Shown here: one piece after another, positions 6,332 to 13,830 of the stretch | How the letters are laid out: each line of letters starts with the position of its first letter | How positions within the stretch are numbered: position 1 is the stretch's first letter | Source of the DNA: CAYGVT01 sp964353355 | Lineage (GTDB): Archaea > Thermoplasmatota > DTKX01 > GCA-020343715 | Direction: 5' to 3' | Length of the DNA stretch: 16,289 nucleotides | Assembly (NCBI GenBank): GCA_964353355.1 | Contig: CAYGVT010000101.1 | Span: 1 to 16,289 of the forward strand | Position numbers and translations under genes: made by a program | Notes under the pieces: generated by a model | Told to the model about the DNA's origin: nothing | What the model saw: only the letters and a program-made list of their open reading frames with translations | Databases searched by the model: none

Positions 6332-8155
6332 TCACATCTGCTGCAGGGTCGCGACGCCGAGTGTCGCGAGCGTGGCCCCGAGCGCGATGCGGGAGGATTC
6401 CACGAGCAGCAGCCGCGCCGCGCGCGCGTCCCCGCCCTGCAGCACCGGCACGTCCCTGTAGAACGCGTTGAAGGTGGAGGCCAGGCCCTCTGCGTACGCC
6501 GCCACCGGATGGGCCTTGCGGTCCTCCGCGCACTCCTCGACCACACCTGGCCATCGCGCCACCCACCGGGCCAGCGCGAGCTCGCCCGGCTGCGTGAGCG
6601 CCACCGCGGCCGCCGTGGCGTCCATGCCGGGGTCGAGCGCCGCGCCCTCCTCGGCCGCCTTCCTCAGGATGGAGCATGCCCTCGTGTAGGAGTACTGGAC
6701 GAAGGGCGCGGAGGCGCCCTCGAAGCTCAGCGCGTCCTCCCACTTGAACACGAGCGCCTTCTCGGGCTGGACACGCAGGATGTTGTATCGCACCGCCCCG
6801 AGGCCGACCGCCTGGGCGATGGCCTCGACCGTCGAGGGGTCGAGCTCCGGCCTGCGCGCGCGGGTGTCCTCGCGCGCCCTCGAGACCGCCTCGTCCATCA
6901 GGTCGTCCAGGAAGACCGTCCTGCCGCTGCGCGTGCTCATCTTCCCCTCGGGCAGTGACACGAACGCGTAGAAGACGGGCTCGACCCTGGCCTTGGAGCC
7001 CATGAGCTGCAGCGCTATCTCGAGCTGCCTCGACTCGAGCTTGTGGTCCTCGCCCAGGACGTTCACGAGGAGGTCCGCGAGGCGCGACTTCCAGAGGTGG
7101 TAGGCGAGGTCGCGCGTGGTGTAGAGCGTGGTGCCGTCCTTGCGCAGGAAGACGAACCGCGTGCTGCGCCCGTGTATGCCGAAGCTCTCGAGCTCGAGCG
7201 CGGCCGCCCCGTCCTCCTCGTCGACGCGGTGCTCGGAGGCGAGCAGCCGTTCGACCACGGATTTGACCGAGCCGTCGAGCACGAACCTGCTCTCCTCGAC
7301 GACCTCGTCGTGAGCTATGCCGAGCCGCTCGAGGGACTGCCTTATGCCGGCGAGCACCTCCATCGCGACCGTGTGCACGTCCTCCAGCAGGGCGCGGTCG
7401 CCATGCTCGATGGCGGCCATGGTGGACTGCACCTCGGCGTCGACCGCGGGGTCCGTCTCCGCGGCGGCGTTGGCCGCCTGGTAGAGCCCCACCGCGCGAT
7501 GGTCGTACTTGTCGCGTGGCGCCTCCGTGCCTGCCGCGACCCTCCCCGCCAAGCGGCGCACGCCGTAGTGGACCAGGACCGCCTGGCGTCCCATGTCGTT
7601 GAGGTAGTACTGGGTCCGGACGTCGTAGCCGGCGAGCCTCAACAGCCGCGCGAGCGCGTCGCCGATGATGGGGTTCCGGGCACGCCCGACGTGCAGGGGG
7701 CCCGTCGCATTGGCGGACGTGTGCTCGAGCACGACCCTTACCCCCTTGGGCGGGAGGGAGCCGTACCGCGGCCCGGCCGACAGGGCGGACCGCAGCGTCT
7801 CCTCGACCAGCCTGGCGTCCCGGACGGCCAGGTTGATGTAGGGGCCCGCGAGGACGGGCGGCTCGAAGTCCGGCGGGACGCGAACGTGGGGGAATATCTG
7901 GAACGCCACGTTGTTCGGCGGCGCGCCGAAGAAGCGTGAGAGCTGGAAGCACGGGAACGCGATGTCGCCCATGCCCGGGGGCGGTGCCTCGAGCTGCACC
8001 TCGGCCTCCTTCCCGGCCGCGCGGACGCGGACCGTCCCGTGCCCCGCCTCGGCGACGATGTCGTGCCAGCTCTCCTCCGACAGCGCCATTATGGCCTCGA
8101 CCAGGGCCGAGGTTGCCTGGACGGTGAACAGCCGCATCGGGTCCAGGACCACCAT
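6332..8155 (-). CDS. argS: Arginyl-tRNA synthetase
   Basis: Charges tRNA-Arg with arginine (class I aminoacyl-tRNA synthetase) in the cytoplasm. The 607-residue protein has an N-terminal arginyl-specific domain, with INLAVRD near residue 110; the HIGH-type motif GPLHVGRARN with H155; the class I core with YYLNDMGRQ, typical of ArgRS; the KMSKS-type loop EGKMSTRSG with K405; and a C-terminal helical anticodon-binding (DALR-type) domain with FVQYSYTRACSILRKA and FNAFYRDVPVL, ending MATLQQM-like (ATLQQM). The length is slightly above the usual 550-580. The ATG at 8155 is favoured by a TATA-like box about 28 bp upstream, giving a nearly leaderless mRNA; an ATG six codons further in (8137) is an alternative. 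A few core positions vary, but nothing essential seems lost. Confidence 0.97.
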   Translation of the reverse strand: MVVLDPMRLFTVQATSALVEAIMALSEESWHDIVAEAGHGTVRVRAAGKEAEVQLEAPPPGMGDIAFPCFQLSRFFGAPPNNVAFQIFPHVRVPPDFEPPVLAGPYINLAVRDARLVEETLRSALSAGPRYGSLPPKGVRVVLEHTSANATGPLHVGRARNPIIGDALARLLRLAGYDVRTQYYLNDMGRQAVLVHYGVRRLAGRVAAGTEAPRDKYDHRAVGLYQAANAAAETDPAVDAEVQSTMAAIEHGDRALLEDVHTVAMEVLAGIRQSLERLGIAHDEVVEESRFVLDGSVKSVVERLLASEHRVDEEDGAAALELESFGIHGRSTRFVFLRKDGTTLYTTRDLAYHLWKSRLADLLVNVLGEDHKLESRQLEIALQLMGSKARVEPVFYAFVSLPEGKMSTRSGRTVFLDDLMDEAVSRAREDTRARRPELDPSTVEAIAQAVGLGAVRYNILRVQPEKALVFKWEDALSFEGASAPFVQYSYTRACSILRKAAEEGAALDPGMDATAAAVALTQPGELALARWVARWPGVVEECAEDRKAHPVAAYAEGLASTFNAFYRDVPVLQGGDARAARLLLVESSRIALGATLATLGVATLQQM

Positions 8156-8179
8156 GGAACCGAGTAGTGCCTCGACCGT

Positions 8180-8188
8180 AGATTAAGC
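8180..8188 (-). promoter_or_regulatory. Probable TATA box for argS
   Basis: GCTTAATCT on the minus strand is centred about 29 bp upstream of the argS ATG. The predicted transcript start falls within about five bases of the start codon. It lies back-to-back with the TATA box of the histidine kinase gene, so 8156-8291 is a divergent promoter region. Confidence 0.5.
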
Positions 8189-8211
8189 CTTCGCAGCGTC
8201 CACGCTCGAAA

Positions 8212-8221
8212 GGTTTAACAC
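8212..8221 (+). promoter_or_regulatory. Probable TATA box for the histidine kinase gene
   Basis: GGTTTAACAC, preceded by CGAAA (a plausible BRE), is the AT-richest box upstream of the kinase. It predicts a start near 8243-8246 and a leader of about 47 nt. Confidence 0.5.
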
Positions 8222-8291
8222 TTGATGGCACAATGTCAACCAGGGGGCGGCCCGAAGCCCCGGCCTGCCCGCCCGATTCCGAGGCAGCACA

Positions 8292-10628
8292 GTGCGCGGA
8301 CCCAAGGACGAGGAACCGCCGACGCCGCAGAGCCAAGCGGACGAGCAGCAGGTCCAATCGAAGCGCTCGGAAGATGAGCGGTTCAGGACCGTGGAGGAGG
8401 AGCGCCGGCGGCTCGAGAAGAGGCTCGAGCTGCAGCGGCTCGTGCATGACTTCAGCTCGCGCATGCGCTCCGAGCGCGACATGGAGGCGATCTGTCGGAT
8501 ACTGACGGAGGCCGTCTCCACGCTCACGAGCTTCAGGAACGCCTTCGTCCTCCTCCTCGACGAGGACGGGCGGATGCTGCGAGGGCTGCACCTCTCGGGG
8601 CACCGCCGGACGATCGAGATTGGCACGCGTCTCGCGCGCTACTCCTTCCCCAAGATACGGCTGCCCCTCAATGACCATCCCGCCTACGAGAAGGCCCTCA
8701 CGGAGGGCGAGGTCATCTACCACCGCACGCGCGAGGACATCGTCGACACGCTCGTGACCCTCACGGGGCTCAACCCCGGCATCCTGGAGATCATACGCCG
8801 CACCACGCGCATGAACCTGGGCATCACGGTCCCGCTCTACGTCGGAGACAGGAAGACCGGCATCACCCCCCTGGGCATCATGGGCGTCTCCTCGACGCAG
8901 ACCGAGGTCGACCCGGAGGAGATGGGCGTGGTCTTCACGCTCGCGAACCAGGCCTCGCTCGCGCTGCTCAACGTGCTCCTCTTCGTCCGTCTGAGCAGGC
9001 AGATAGCGCGAGCGGAGGAGTCCGAGGCGCGCATCAGACGGCTCATCGACAACGCGCACGACCTCATCTGCGTGTTCGACACGGCTGGCCACATCAGCTA
9101 CTCCAACAACGCATTCCGCGACTCCGAGCTCGGCGTCGCTGGCGAGTTCTTCGCGCAAGAGGCCGTCCAGAGGCTGCACCCCATAGACCAGCCGCGCGTC
9201 GTGCAGATGCTGCTCGACCTCTACGCGGGCTCGTCCGTCCAGGGGTTCGATTACCGCATCCGCGGACGAGGTGGCGAGTGGAGGTACCACAACCTCAACG
9301 CCGTGCCCGTCTCGGCCGAGGGCGCCGAGACGCACGACGTGGTCTGCTTCATCCGCGACATGACGCCCGAGAAGCACCGCGAGGAGCAGGTCATCAGACG
9401 CAACACCGAGCTCGAGATCCTCAACAACTTGATCTCGAACCTCTCGTCGACCCTCAACCTGGACGAGGTCATCGCGAGCAGCCTGAGCATGATAGCCGAC
9501 TTCACGGGCGCGGAGGCGCTGGCACTGTACGTGGTCGACGGCAACGACGACGGCCGGCTCGAGACGCTCGGCCAGCTATGGTTCCCCAAGGAGCTCGTGG
9601 AGCGGTTGCACATGTTCCCAGACGGGCTGGGCTCGCGGGGCCTCCCCTCACGGGACCACGTGGCGGTCATCGAGGACGTCGCCGTGCTGCCCCCCGACCT
9701 CGCCGCGATGGCCAAGGGGGCAGGCATCACTTGCGCGCTCACTGTCCCCGTGCAGACGCATGGGACCTTCACGGGCTTCGTGCTCGCGGCGTCGAAGCAG
9801 CCGTTCGTGCTCGACGACGAGCACATGGCGGTCCTCCGTGCGGTGGGCGAGCAGCTCGGGCTCGCGCTCGAGACCTCCCGGCTGTTCCGCGAGGTGGAGC
9901 GCAGCTCGGTCGAGACCGAGCGGCGCCGCAAGGAGGCCGAGTTCTACGTGGACCTCATGGGCCACGACATCTCGAACCTCAACCAGGCCGCGCAGGCGAC
10001 CCTCGAGGCGCTGCTGCAGGAGGGGCGGCTCGCGCCCGACGGGCGCGAGCGCGTGGAGGCAGCGCTGTCCCAGGTGCTGGCCTCGGCCGCGGTCATCTCC
10101 AAGGTCAAGACGCTCTCGTCCATCGAGCGCGAGGCCAGACCCTCCGACCTCAGGGGCGTGGACCTGGCCGACGTGGTTCGCCGGTGCGCCGGGCTCGCGA
10201 GGGTCGCCGACGCCGCCCGCGCGGTCGAGGTGGAGGTCGACGCGCCCGACCGCGCATGGGTGCACGGGGACGACCTGCTCGACCAATTGGTGCAAAATCT
10301 GCTCGGGAATGCGGCCAAGCACGCGCGTGGCGACTCCGTCAGCATCGAGGTGAGGGTGGCGGCGGCCCAGCTCGATGGGAGGGACGCCTGGCTGCTCTCG
10401 GTCGCGGACACGGGCCCGGGCATCCCGGACGGCCGCAAGGTCGAGCTGTTCGAGAGCCCATCGTCCGGTACGCGCACGGCCAAGGGAAGGGGCCTCGGCC
10501 TCACCATCGTCAAGGCCATCGCACAGCGGTACGACGGGCGTGTCTGGGTCGAGGACAGGGTCAAGGGCGAGCCTGCACGGGGGGCGGTCTTCAGGGTGCT
10601 CCTCCGGGCTGCCAAGCCGCCGACGTAG
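8292..10628 (+). CDS. Soluble hybrid-sensor-type histidine kinase (GAF-PAS-GAF-HisKA-HATPase)
   Basis: A sensor kinase of 778 residues without membrane helices, so it should sense a cytoplasmic signal. In order: a charged coiled-coil start; a first GAF domain (about 45-240); a PAS domain (about 243-360, IRRLIDNAHDLICVFDTAGH) with a PAC-like end (VVCFIRDMTPEKHREE); a second GAF domain (about 370-535, starting NTELEILNNLISNLSSTLNL); a dimerisation/phosphoacceptor helix with LMGHDISNLNQ, in which H558 is the likely phosphorylated residue; and an HATPase domain with N669 (QNLLGNAAKH, N box), D706 (ADTGPGIPDG, G1 box) and GRGLGLTIVKAIA (G2 box, from G734). All kinase motifs look intact. It starts at a GTG with GAGG about nine bases upstream; no in-frame ATG lies near. 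No receiver domain is attached and no response regulator lies beside it, so it is an orphan kinase, as is common in archaea. The ligand is unknown. Confidence 0.93.
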   Translation: MRGPKDEEPPTPQSQADEQQVQSKRSEDERFRTVEEERRRLEKRLELQRLVHDFSSRMRSERDMEAICRILTEAVSTLTSFRNAFVLLLDEDGRMLRGLHLSGHRRTIEIGTRLARYSFPKIRLPLNDHPAYEKALTEGEVIYHRTREDIVDTLVTLTGLNPGILEIIRRTTRMNLGITVPLYVGDRKTGITPLGIMGVSSTQTEVDPEEMGVVFTLANQASLALLNVLLFVRLSRQIARAEESEARIRRLIDNAHDLICVFDTAGHISYSNNAFRDSELGVAGEFFAQEAVQRLHPIDQPRVVQMLLDLYAGSSVQGFDYRIRGRGGEWRYHNLNAVPVSAEGAETHDVVCFIRDMTPEKHREEQVIRRNTELEILNNLISNLSSTLNLDEVIASSLSMIADFTGAEALALYVVDGNDDGRLETLGQLWFPKELVERLHMFPDGLGSRGLPSRDHVAVIEDVAVLPPDLAAMAKGAGITCALTVPVQTHGTFTGFVLAASKQPFVLDDEHMAVLRAVGEQLGLALETSRLFREVERSSVETERRRKEAEFYVDLMGHDISNLNQAAQATLEALLQEGRLAPDGRERVEAALSQVLASAAVISKVKTLSSIEREARPSDLRGVDLADVVRRCAGLARVADAARAVEVEVDAPDRAWVHGDDLLDQLVQNLLGNAAKHARGDSVSIEVRVAAAQLDGRDAWLLSVADTGPGIPDGRKVELFESPSSGTRTAKGRGLGLTIVKAIAQRYDGRVWVEDRVKGEPARGAVFRVLLRAAKPPT

Positions 10629-10712
10629 GGCATTGCCAGCATGTCAGACGGTGCGGTGCTCGCTCCCGCCCCCCCACGGGCAAGGCGGCGGTGGACCTGG
10701 GACTAAAGGAGG

Positions 10713-10893
10713 TGGGGGCACTGGGATTCGAACCCAGCTCGACGGGTATCCCCTTGTCGGGGGGAGCGACCCCCCTAGGGATCTGCGGTCGCCGCTCCAG
10801 TCATTCATCATCGGCGGCTGGCCATCAGCATACCCTTGTAGCGTCATCCACGTAACTGGAGCCCGTAAGGATACCGGACTACCCCATGCCCCC
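10713..10893 (-). tRNA. tRNA-Trp (anticodon CCA) with intron
   Basis: The mature tRNA is 73 nt: exon 1 is 10893-10856 and exon 2 is 10747-10713. The acceptor stem pairs GGGGGCA with TGCCCCC, with A73 as discriminator; the terminal CCA is not encoded (CCT follows). The D arm has A14, G18-G19 and A21. The anticodon stem pairs ACGGG (27-31) with CCCGT (39-43), and the loop is C-T-CCA-G-A, giving anticodon CCA for Trp. The T arm is CTGGG-TTCGAAT-CCCAG. The intron (10855-10748) is placed between positions 37 and 38, the canonical archaeal site. CTCC (32-35) can pair with GGGG at the intron's 3' end, leaving the 3-nt bulges AGT and ATA at the two junctions, which fits the central part of a bulge-helix-bulge motif for the splicing endonuclease; the inner intron helix is weak by eye. 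Confidence 0.93.
10748..10855 (-). ncRNA. tRNA-Trp intron with box C/D guide RNA elements
   Basis: Reading the intron 5' to 3' on the minus strand: a degenerate box C (TGGATGA, 10850-10844), a perfect D' box CTGA (10828-10825), a perfect C' box ATGATGA (10811-10805), and a degenerate D box that the spacing places at GCGA (10792-10789). The guide before D' (GGGTAT, 10835-10830) pairs across the 3' splice site so that the fifth base upstream of CTGA faces position 39. The guide before D (ACTGGAGC, 10801-10794) pairs with G31 through the first intron base, with its fifth base facing C34. These are the two positions (34 and 39) methylated by the tRNA-Trp introns of Haloferax and Pyrococcus, so the intron should guide 2'-O-methylation in the pre-tRNA together with L7Ae, Nop5 and fibrillarin. 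A six-pair G/C hairpin (10759-10775) is an extra element near the 3' end. Confidence 0.8.
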
Positions 10894-10931
10894 ACCAGGG
10901 GTTAGGGTCAGGCACGTGGAAGGGCCGGGCC

Positions 10932-10939
10932 GTATAAAA
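10932..10939 (-). promoter_or_regulatory. TATA box for tRNA-Trp
   Basis: TTTTATAC on the minus strand is centred about 42 bp upstream of the mature tRNA 5' end, which leaves a short 5' leader of about 15 nt for RNase P to remove. It is the only AT-rich box in this GC-rich stretch. Confidence 0.6.
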
Positions 10940-11014
10940 GACTTCTGCCGCGGTCCACGACCTGCCGCCACCACGGGACGACCGTTGGGCCGCTGGAGAA
11001 CCCGACCCCCCTGC

Positions 11015-11022
11015 TTCAAATA
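11015..11022 (+). promoter_or_regulatory. TATA box for the small membrane protein
   Basis: TTCAAATA is centred about 25 bp upstream of the ATG at 11043, so transcription should begin at the start codon (leaderless mRNA). Confidence 0.5.
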
Positions 11023-11042
11023 CCCTGGTCGACCGGGCCTTC

Positions 11043-11252
11043 ATGGGGTTTGACATGCGCGAGGGCATGAGGACCATGGGCGTGTGCCTGCTGCTCGCCG
11101 TCGCGACGGTCATCGCGGTCCTGGCGCCGGTCGCCATGGACGAGGCGCCGCACAGGAGCATCCCTGAGCCATGGGGGCTGCTCGCGGTCCTCGCCCTCGT
11201 GTCGATATCGGCACTGCTTCGCGGGGCGCGGCTACGCCGCGAACGGGGCTGA
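11043..11252 (+). CDS. Small two-helix membrane protein of unknown function
   Basis: A 69-residue protein with two hydrophobic segments (about residues 12-32, GVCLLLAVATVIAVLAPVAM, and about 43-60, WGLLAVLALVSISALL) joined by a short polar loop (DEAPHRSIPEP) and ending in an Arg-rich tail (RGARLRRERG). By the positive-inside rule both ends are probably cytoplasmic. The start at 11043 is supported by a TATA box at leaderless distance; a second ATG at 11055 would also give a complete protein. No family is recognised. The typical membrane-hairpin pattern and the good promoter make a real gene likely, but the short length leaves doubt. Confidence 0.6.
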   Translation: MGFDMREGMRTMGVCLLLAVATVIAVLAPVAMDEAPHRSIPEPWGLLAVLALVSISALLRGARLRRERG

Positions 11253-11275
11253 AGGCCGACCGTTCGATGAGTGAA

Positions 11276-11292
11276 CCATAAAGGATAAATGG
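11276..11292 (+). promoter_or_regulatory. TATA region for the VIT/vWA protein gene
   Basis: Two adjacent AT-rich words, CCATAAAGG and GGATAAATGG, lie about 90-100 bp upstream of the start at 11378. Either would place the transcript start near 11305-11315, just ahead of the paired hairpins in the leader. Confidence 0.45.
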
Positions 11293-11316
11293 TCGGTCGA
11301 CAGGTGATAACCGACG

Positions 11317-11370
11317 CCAGGGATCCCCTGAGGGGCGATGGTCCCTGGCAATCAGCTAGCGAGCGCTAGC
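11317..11370 (+). promoter_or_regulatory. Double-hairpin leader before the VIT/vWA gene
   Basis: CCAGGGA (11317-11323) is repeated inverted as TCCCTGG (11342-11348), with a nested CCCC-TGA-GGGG stem inside. Directly after it comes GCTAGC-GAGC-GCTAGC (11355-11370), a second perfect hairpin, ending eight bases before the ATG at 11378. Together they fill most of the predicted leader and leave no clear ribosome binding site for that ATG. They may be an RNA control element or a protein-binding operator; I know of no matching family. Confidence 0.4.
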
Positions 11371-11377
11371 CCTGGAA

Positions 11378-13801
11378 ATGACGACAATGGATATTCCGAT
11401 GGTGAGAATGTCGCGCTCAGCATGCATCCTGGTCTTGGCGGGGCTCCTTGCACAAGCGATGGTACCCCTCGTGGCGATCGCCGATGGGGACGATGCTGGC
11501 GCAGCGGCGCCGGAGGTCGTGTCGATTTCGGTCCGTGCCGTTGTCGAGGGGCCGTACGCCTCGACCGACATCACCACCGTCCTCCTGAACAACGCCAGCA
11601 CGCCCGTGAACCACACGTACCTGTTCAAGCTGCCTCCGGCCTCGCTCATCTCCAACTTCTCGCTGCGCGTCGATGGCGTGACGTACTACGCCGACGTCAT
11701 GGAGAAGGAGACGGCCCAGGAGAAGTTCAACGCATCCGTGGACGAGGGCACGACCGCGGGCCTCGTGGCATCGTGCGGCGATGACGTCTTCGCCTACTCT
11801 GTCTCCCTCGCCGCGGGCGAGCACCTCGAGCTCGCGCTGCGGTTCGAGCAGGTGCTGCTCAAGGCCAACTGCGTGCACTGGTACACCCTGGACCCGAGCG
11901 TCGACATATCCCCCACGACCGTCGGGCACTTCGAGTTCGACCTGGAGGTGAACGCCACCACCGACGTGCTCGGGGTCGCCACCGATGGCTACGAGGGGAT
12001 GCTGGAGAACTCGACGACGGGAGGGAGGCACGTGAGCGCGTGGATGGAGGCGGAGAACCTCACCCTGGACGAGCTGCTCACGGTCGGGTGGCGGACGGGC
12101 CCGACGCCGTTCCAGGGCGTGATGCACTTCTGCGACTGGAACGGCACCGGCTACTTCGTCCACATCTTCGAGCCCGACCCGTCATCCGTGTCGTCCGAGA
12201 GGCTCCCCAAGGACTTCATCTTCGTCATGGACCGCTCAGGCTCGATGGGCGGCACCAAGCTGAAGCAGTCCAAGGAGGCGCTGGGCCACATCTACCAATC
12301 GCTCGGCGCCGACGACCGGTTCTCGCTGGTCATCTTCGATGACCAGGTAGACAGCTACAGCGACGAGCTTCTCCCGGCCTCGGAGGAGGAGGTCGGGGCA
12401 GTGCTGGAATTCATCGATGGGATTGAAGACAGAGGGTGCACCGACATACACTCCGCGGTGGTCAGGGCGCTGCGCATCTTCGAGGCCGCGGAGGACCCCG
12501 TGCCGATAATGGTGCTCCTCTCGGATGGGCTGGCCAACACGGGCCTCTACGAGCGGTCCGCGTTCAGGGATGATGTGCGGAAGGAGAACGATGTGGGGGC
12601 GGCCATCTACTGCATCGCCCTCGGCTCCGACGCAGACAGCACGTTCCTCGAGAAGCTCGCGCTCGAGAACAACGGAAGCTCCTTATGGGTGAAGGAGTCG
12701 GACGACACGGTCGAGACCATCGACGACTTCGTATCGTCGTTCTCCGCGCCGCTGCTCGCGGAGCTCAACTTCAGCTATGGCCCCGACGTCACGGACGTCT
12801 ATCCGGCCAAGGTCCGCGCGCACTACATAGGCACCGAGGTGCTCGTGACGGGCCGGTACGCGCTGTGCACCCCGCAGCTGGCCGCGACCGTCCATGGTCG
12901 TGGCCCGGGCGGCGAGTACTCCCGGACGGACTTTTTCGACGTCCCGGTCCCCGCCTACGAATCCTGGGTGCCCAGGGCATGGGCCTACGGGAGGATAGCG
13001 GCCCTCGAGGACAGGATGAAGTGGAACGGCACCGACAACGCGTCTGTGCGCGAGGCCATCGACCTTGCCGTGGAGTTCCACTTCGTCACCGACCGCACCT
13101 CGCTCTACCTCGAGCTGCCCGATGACCTCAAGGCACAATACCCCTCGGGGTTGGACGGTCTTCCGAACGCTGGCGGTGGTGATGGCGGCGGTATGGGCCA
13201 GGGCCAGGGCCAGGGCCAGGGTCAGGGCCAGGGCCATGGCCAGAGCAACGGGCAGGGAAGCGGTTCGACCCCTTCCTGCTCGGTCGGTCCGTCATATGGG
13301 GCCCACCCGCCCTCCAACGGTGTCCCGCACGTCCCCCAAGCGTCCAACGGTACCCAGGGCACGCCACAGCCTCCCCCGAGCACGACGCCCCCTGATCAGA
13401 ACTCGACCGACCCTGCCACGGTCCCGTCGGACCCCTCGGCCCCCATATCACCGACCAAGGCGACCGCCCCGGCCAAGCGCGACCCCGACCGTGACACCCG
13501 ATGGTCGTTGGACGGGCCCGAGGTCGCGGCGCCCATCGCGCCCGAGCCACCGGTCGCCCCTGTCCCGGTCGACTCGGGGACGGTCGTGACGGAACCAGCC
13601 GTGATGAGAGCCGACGAACTGCCATACTCCCTCGTCCTGCCCTGGGCGGATGGCGAGCGCGGGGAGGCGGGGGGCGATGGGTCGGATGCCCCGATCGCCG
13701 CGGCCGCGGTGTGGATTGCGGCCGGCCCCCTGACGGCCATGGCCGCGGTGGGGCTCTCTGCCCTGGCCCTCCAGGCCAGGTCGCGCTACAAAGGCTCATA
13801 A
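11378..13801 (+). CDS. Exported VIT and von Willebrand factor A domain protein with C-terminal anchor
   Basis: An 807-residue cell-surface protein. A signal peptide lies in the first 36 residues (hydrophobic core ACILVLAGLLAQAMVPLVAI). A VIT domain follows (about 42-170, with the characteristic N-x-T-Y-x-F-x-L-P and Y-Y-A-D-V...K-E-T-A-Q-E-x-F-N features). The vWA domain (about 278-450) has a complete metal-ion-dependent adhesion site: D285-R-S-G-S289, T355 and D383 (LLSDGLANTG). A Gly/Gln repeat (about 605-625), a long Pro/Thr/Ser spacer with N-glycosylation sequons, and a C-terminal helix (about 775-797) with a short basic tail complete it. VIT-vWA proteins occur in inter-alpha-trypsin inhibitors and in bacterial and archaeal surface proteins, where they bind other proteins through the metal site. 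The start is uncertain: ATGs at 11387, 11399 and 11408 are alternatives, and GGTGA precedes the last one. Confidence 0.88.
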   Translation: MTTMDIPMVRMSRSACILVLAGLLAQAMVPLVAIADGDDAGAAAPEVVSISVRAVVEGPYASTDITTVLLNNASTPVNHTYLFKLPPASLISNFSLRVDGVTYYADVMEKETAQEKFNASVDEGTTAGLVASCGDDVFAYSVSLAAGEHLELALRFEQVLLKANCVHWYTLDPSVDISPTTVGHFEFDLEVNATTDVLGVATDGYEGMLENSTTGGRHVSAWMEAENLTLDELLTVGWRTGPTPFQGVMHFCDWNGTGYFVHIFEPDPSSVSSERLPKDFIFVMDRSGSMGGTKLKQSKEALGHIYQSLGADDRFSLVIFDDQVDSYSDELLPASEEEVGAVLEFIDGIEDRGCTDIHSAVVRALRIFEAAEDPVPIMVLLSDGLANTGLYERSAFRDDVRKENDVGAAIYCIALGSDADSTFLEKLALENNGSSLWVKESDDTVETIDDFVSSFSAPLLAELNFSYGPDVTDVYPAKVRAHYIGTEVLVTGRYALCTPQLAATVHGRGPGGEYSRTDFFDVPVPAYESWVPRAWAYGRIAALEDRMKWNGTDNASVREAIDLAVEFHFVTDRTSLYLELPDDLKAQYPSGLDGLPNAGGGDGGGMGQGQGQGQGQGQGHGQSNGQGSGSTPSCSVGPSYGAHPPSNGVPHVPQASNGTQGTPQPPPSTTPPDQNSTDPATVPSDPSAPISPTKATAPAKRDPDRDTRWSLDGPEVAAPIAPEPPVAPVPVDSGTVVTEPAVMRADELPYSLVLPWADGERGEAGGDGSDAPIAAAAVWIAAGPLTAMAAVGLSALALQARSRYKGS
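13196..13243 (+). repeat. Hexanucleotide tandem repeat GGCCAG (eight units)
   Basis: Eight consecutive 6-bp units, six identical (GGCCAG) and two with one change (GGTCAG, GGCCAT), encode an alternating Gly-Gln run in the spacer of the VIT/vWA protein. Such in-frame short repeats can change in copy number by slippage without breaking the frame. Confidence 0.85.
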
Positions 13802-13803
13802 GG
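13796..13803 (+). promoter_or_regulatory. Possible TATA box for larA overlapping the preceding stop codon
   Basis: TCATAAGG includes the TAA stop of the VIT/vWA gene and is centred about 31 bp upstream of the larA ATG. With no ribosome site between them, larA may be transcribed from here with almost no leader, or be carried on the upstream transcript. Confidence 0.35.
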
Positions 13804-13830
13804 GCCGACGGCCTCTCAATCCACGGGACC

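Noticed and set aside
5904..9377. 1157-codon minus-strand open frame
   Set aside because: It crosses argS and the histidine kinase gene in a wrong frame and strand, and its product is Arg/Gly/Pro-rich without any domain. Long stop-free frames are expected at this GC content.
9278..10855. 525-codon plus-strand open frame overlapping the kinase and tRNA-Trp
   Set aside because: It is a shifted frame of the kinase gene, Arg/Gly/Ala-rich, and runs through a tRNA gene.
13501..13830. Upstream extension of the larA reading frame
   Set aside because: It overlaps the VIT/vWA gene in another frame and has no homology to LarA; the ATG at 13831 fits the family.
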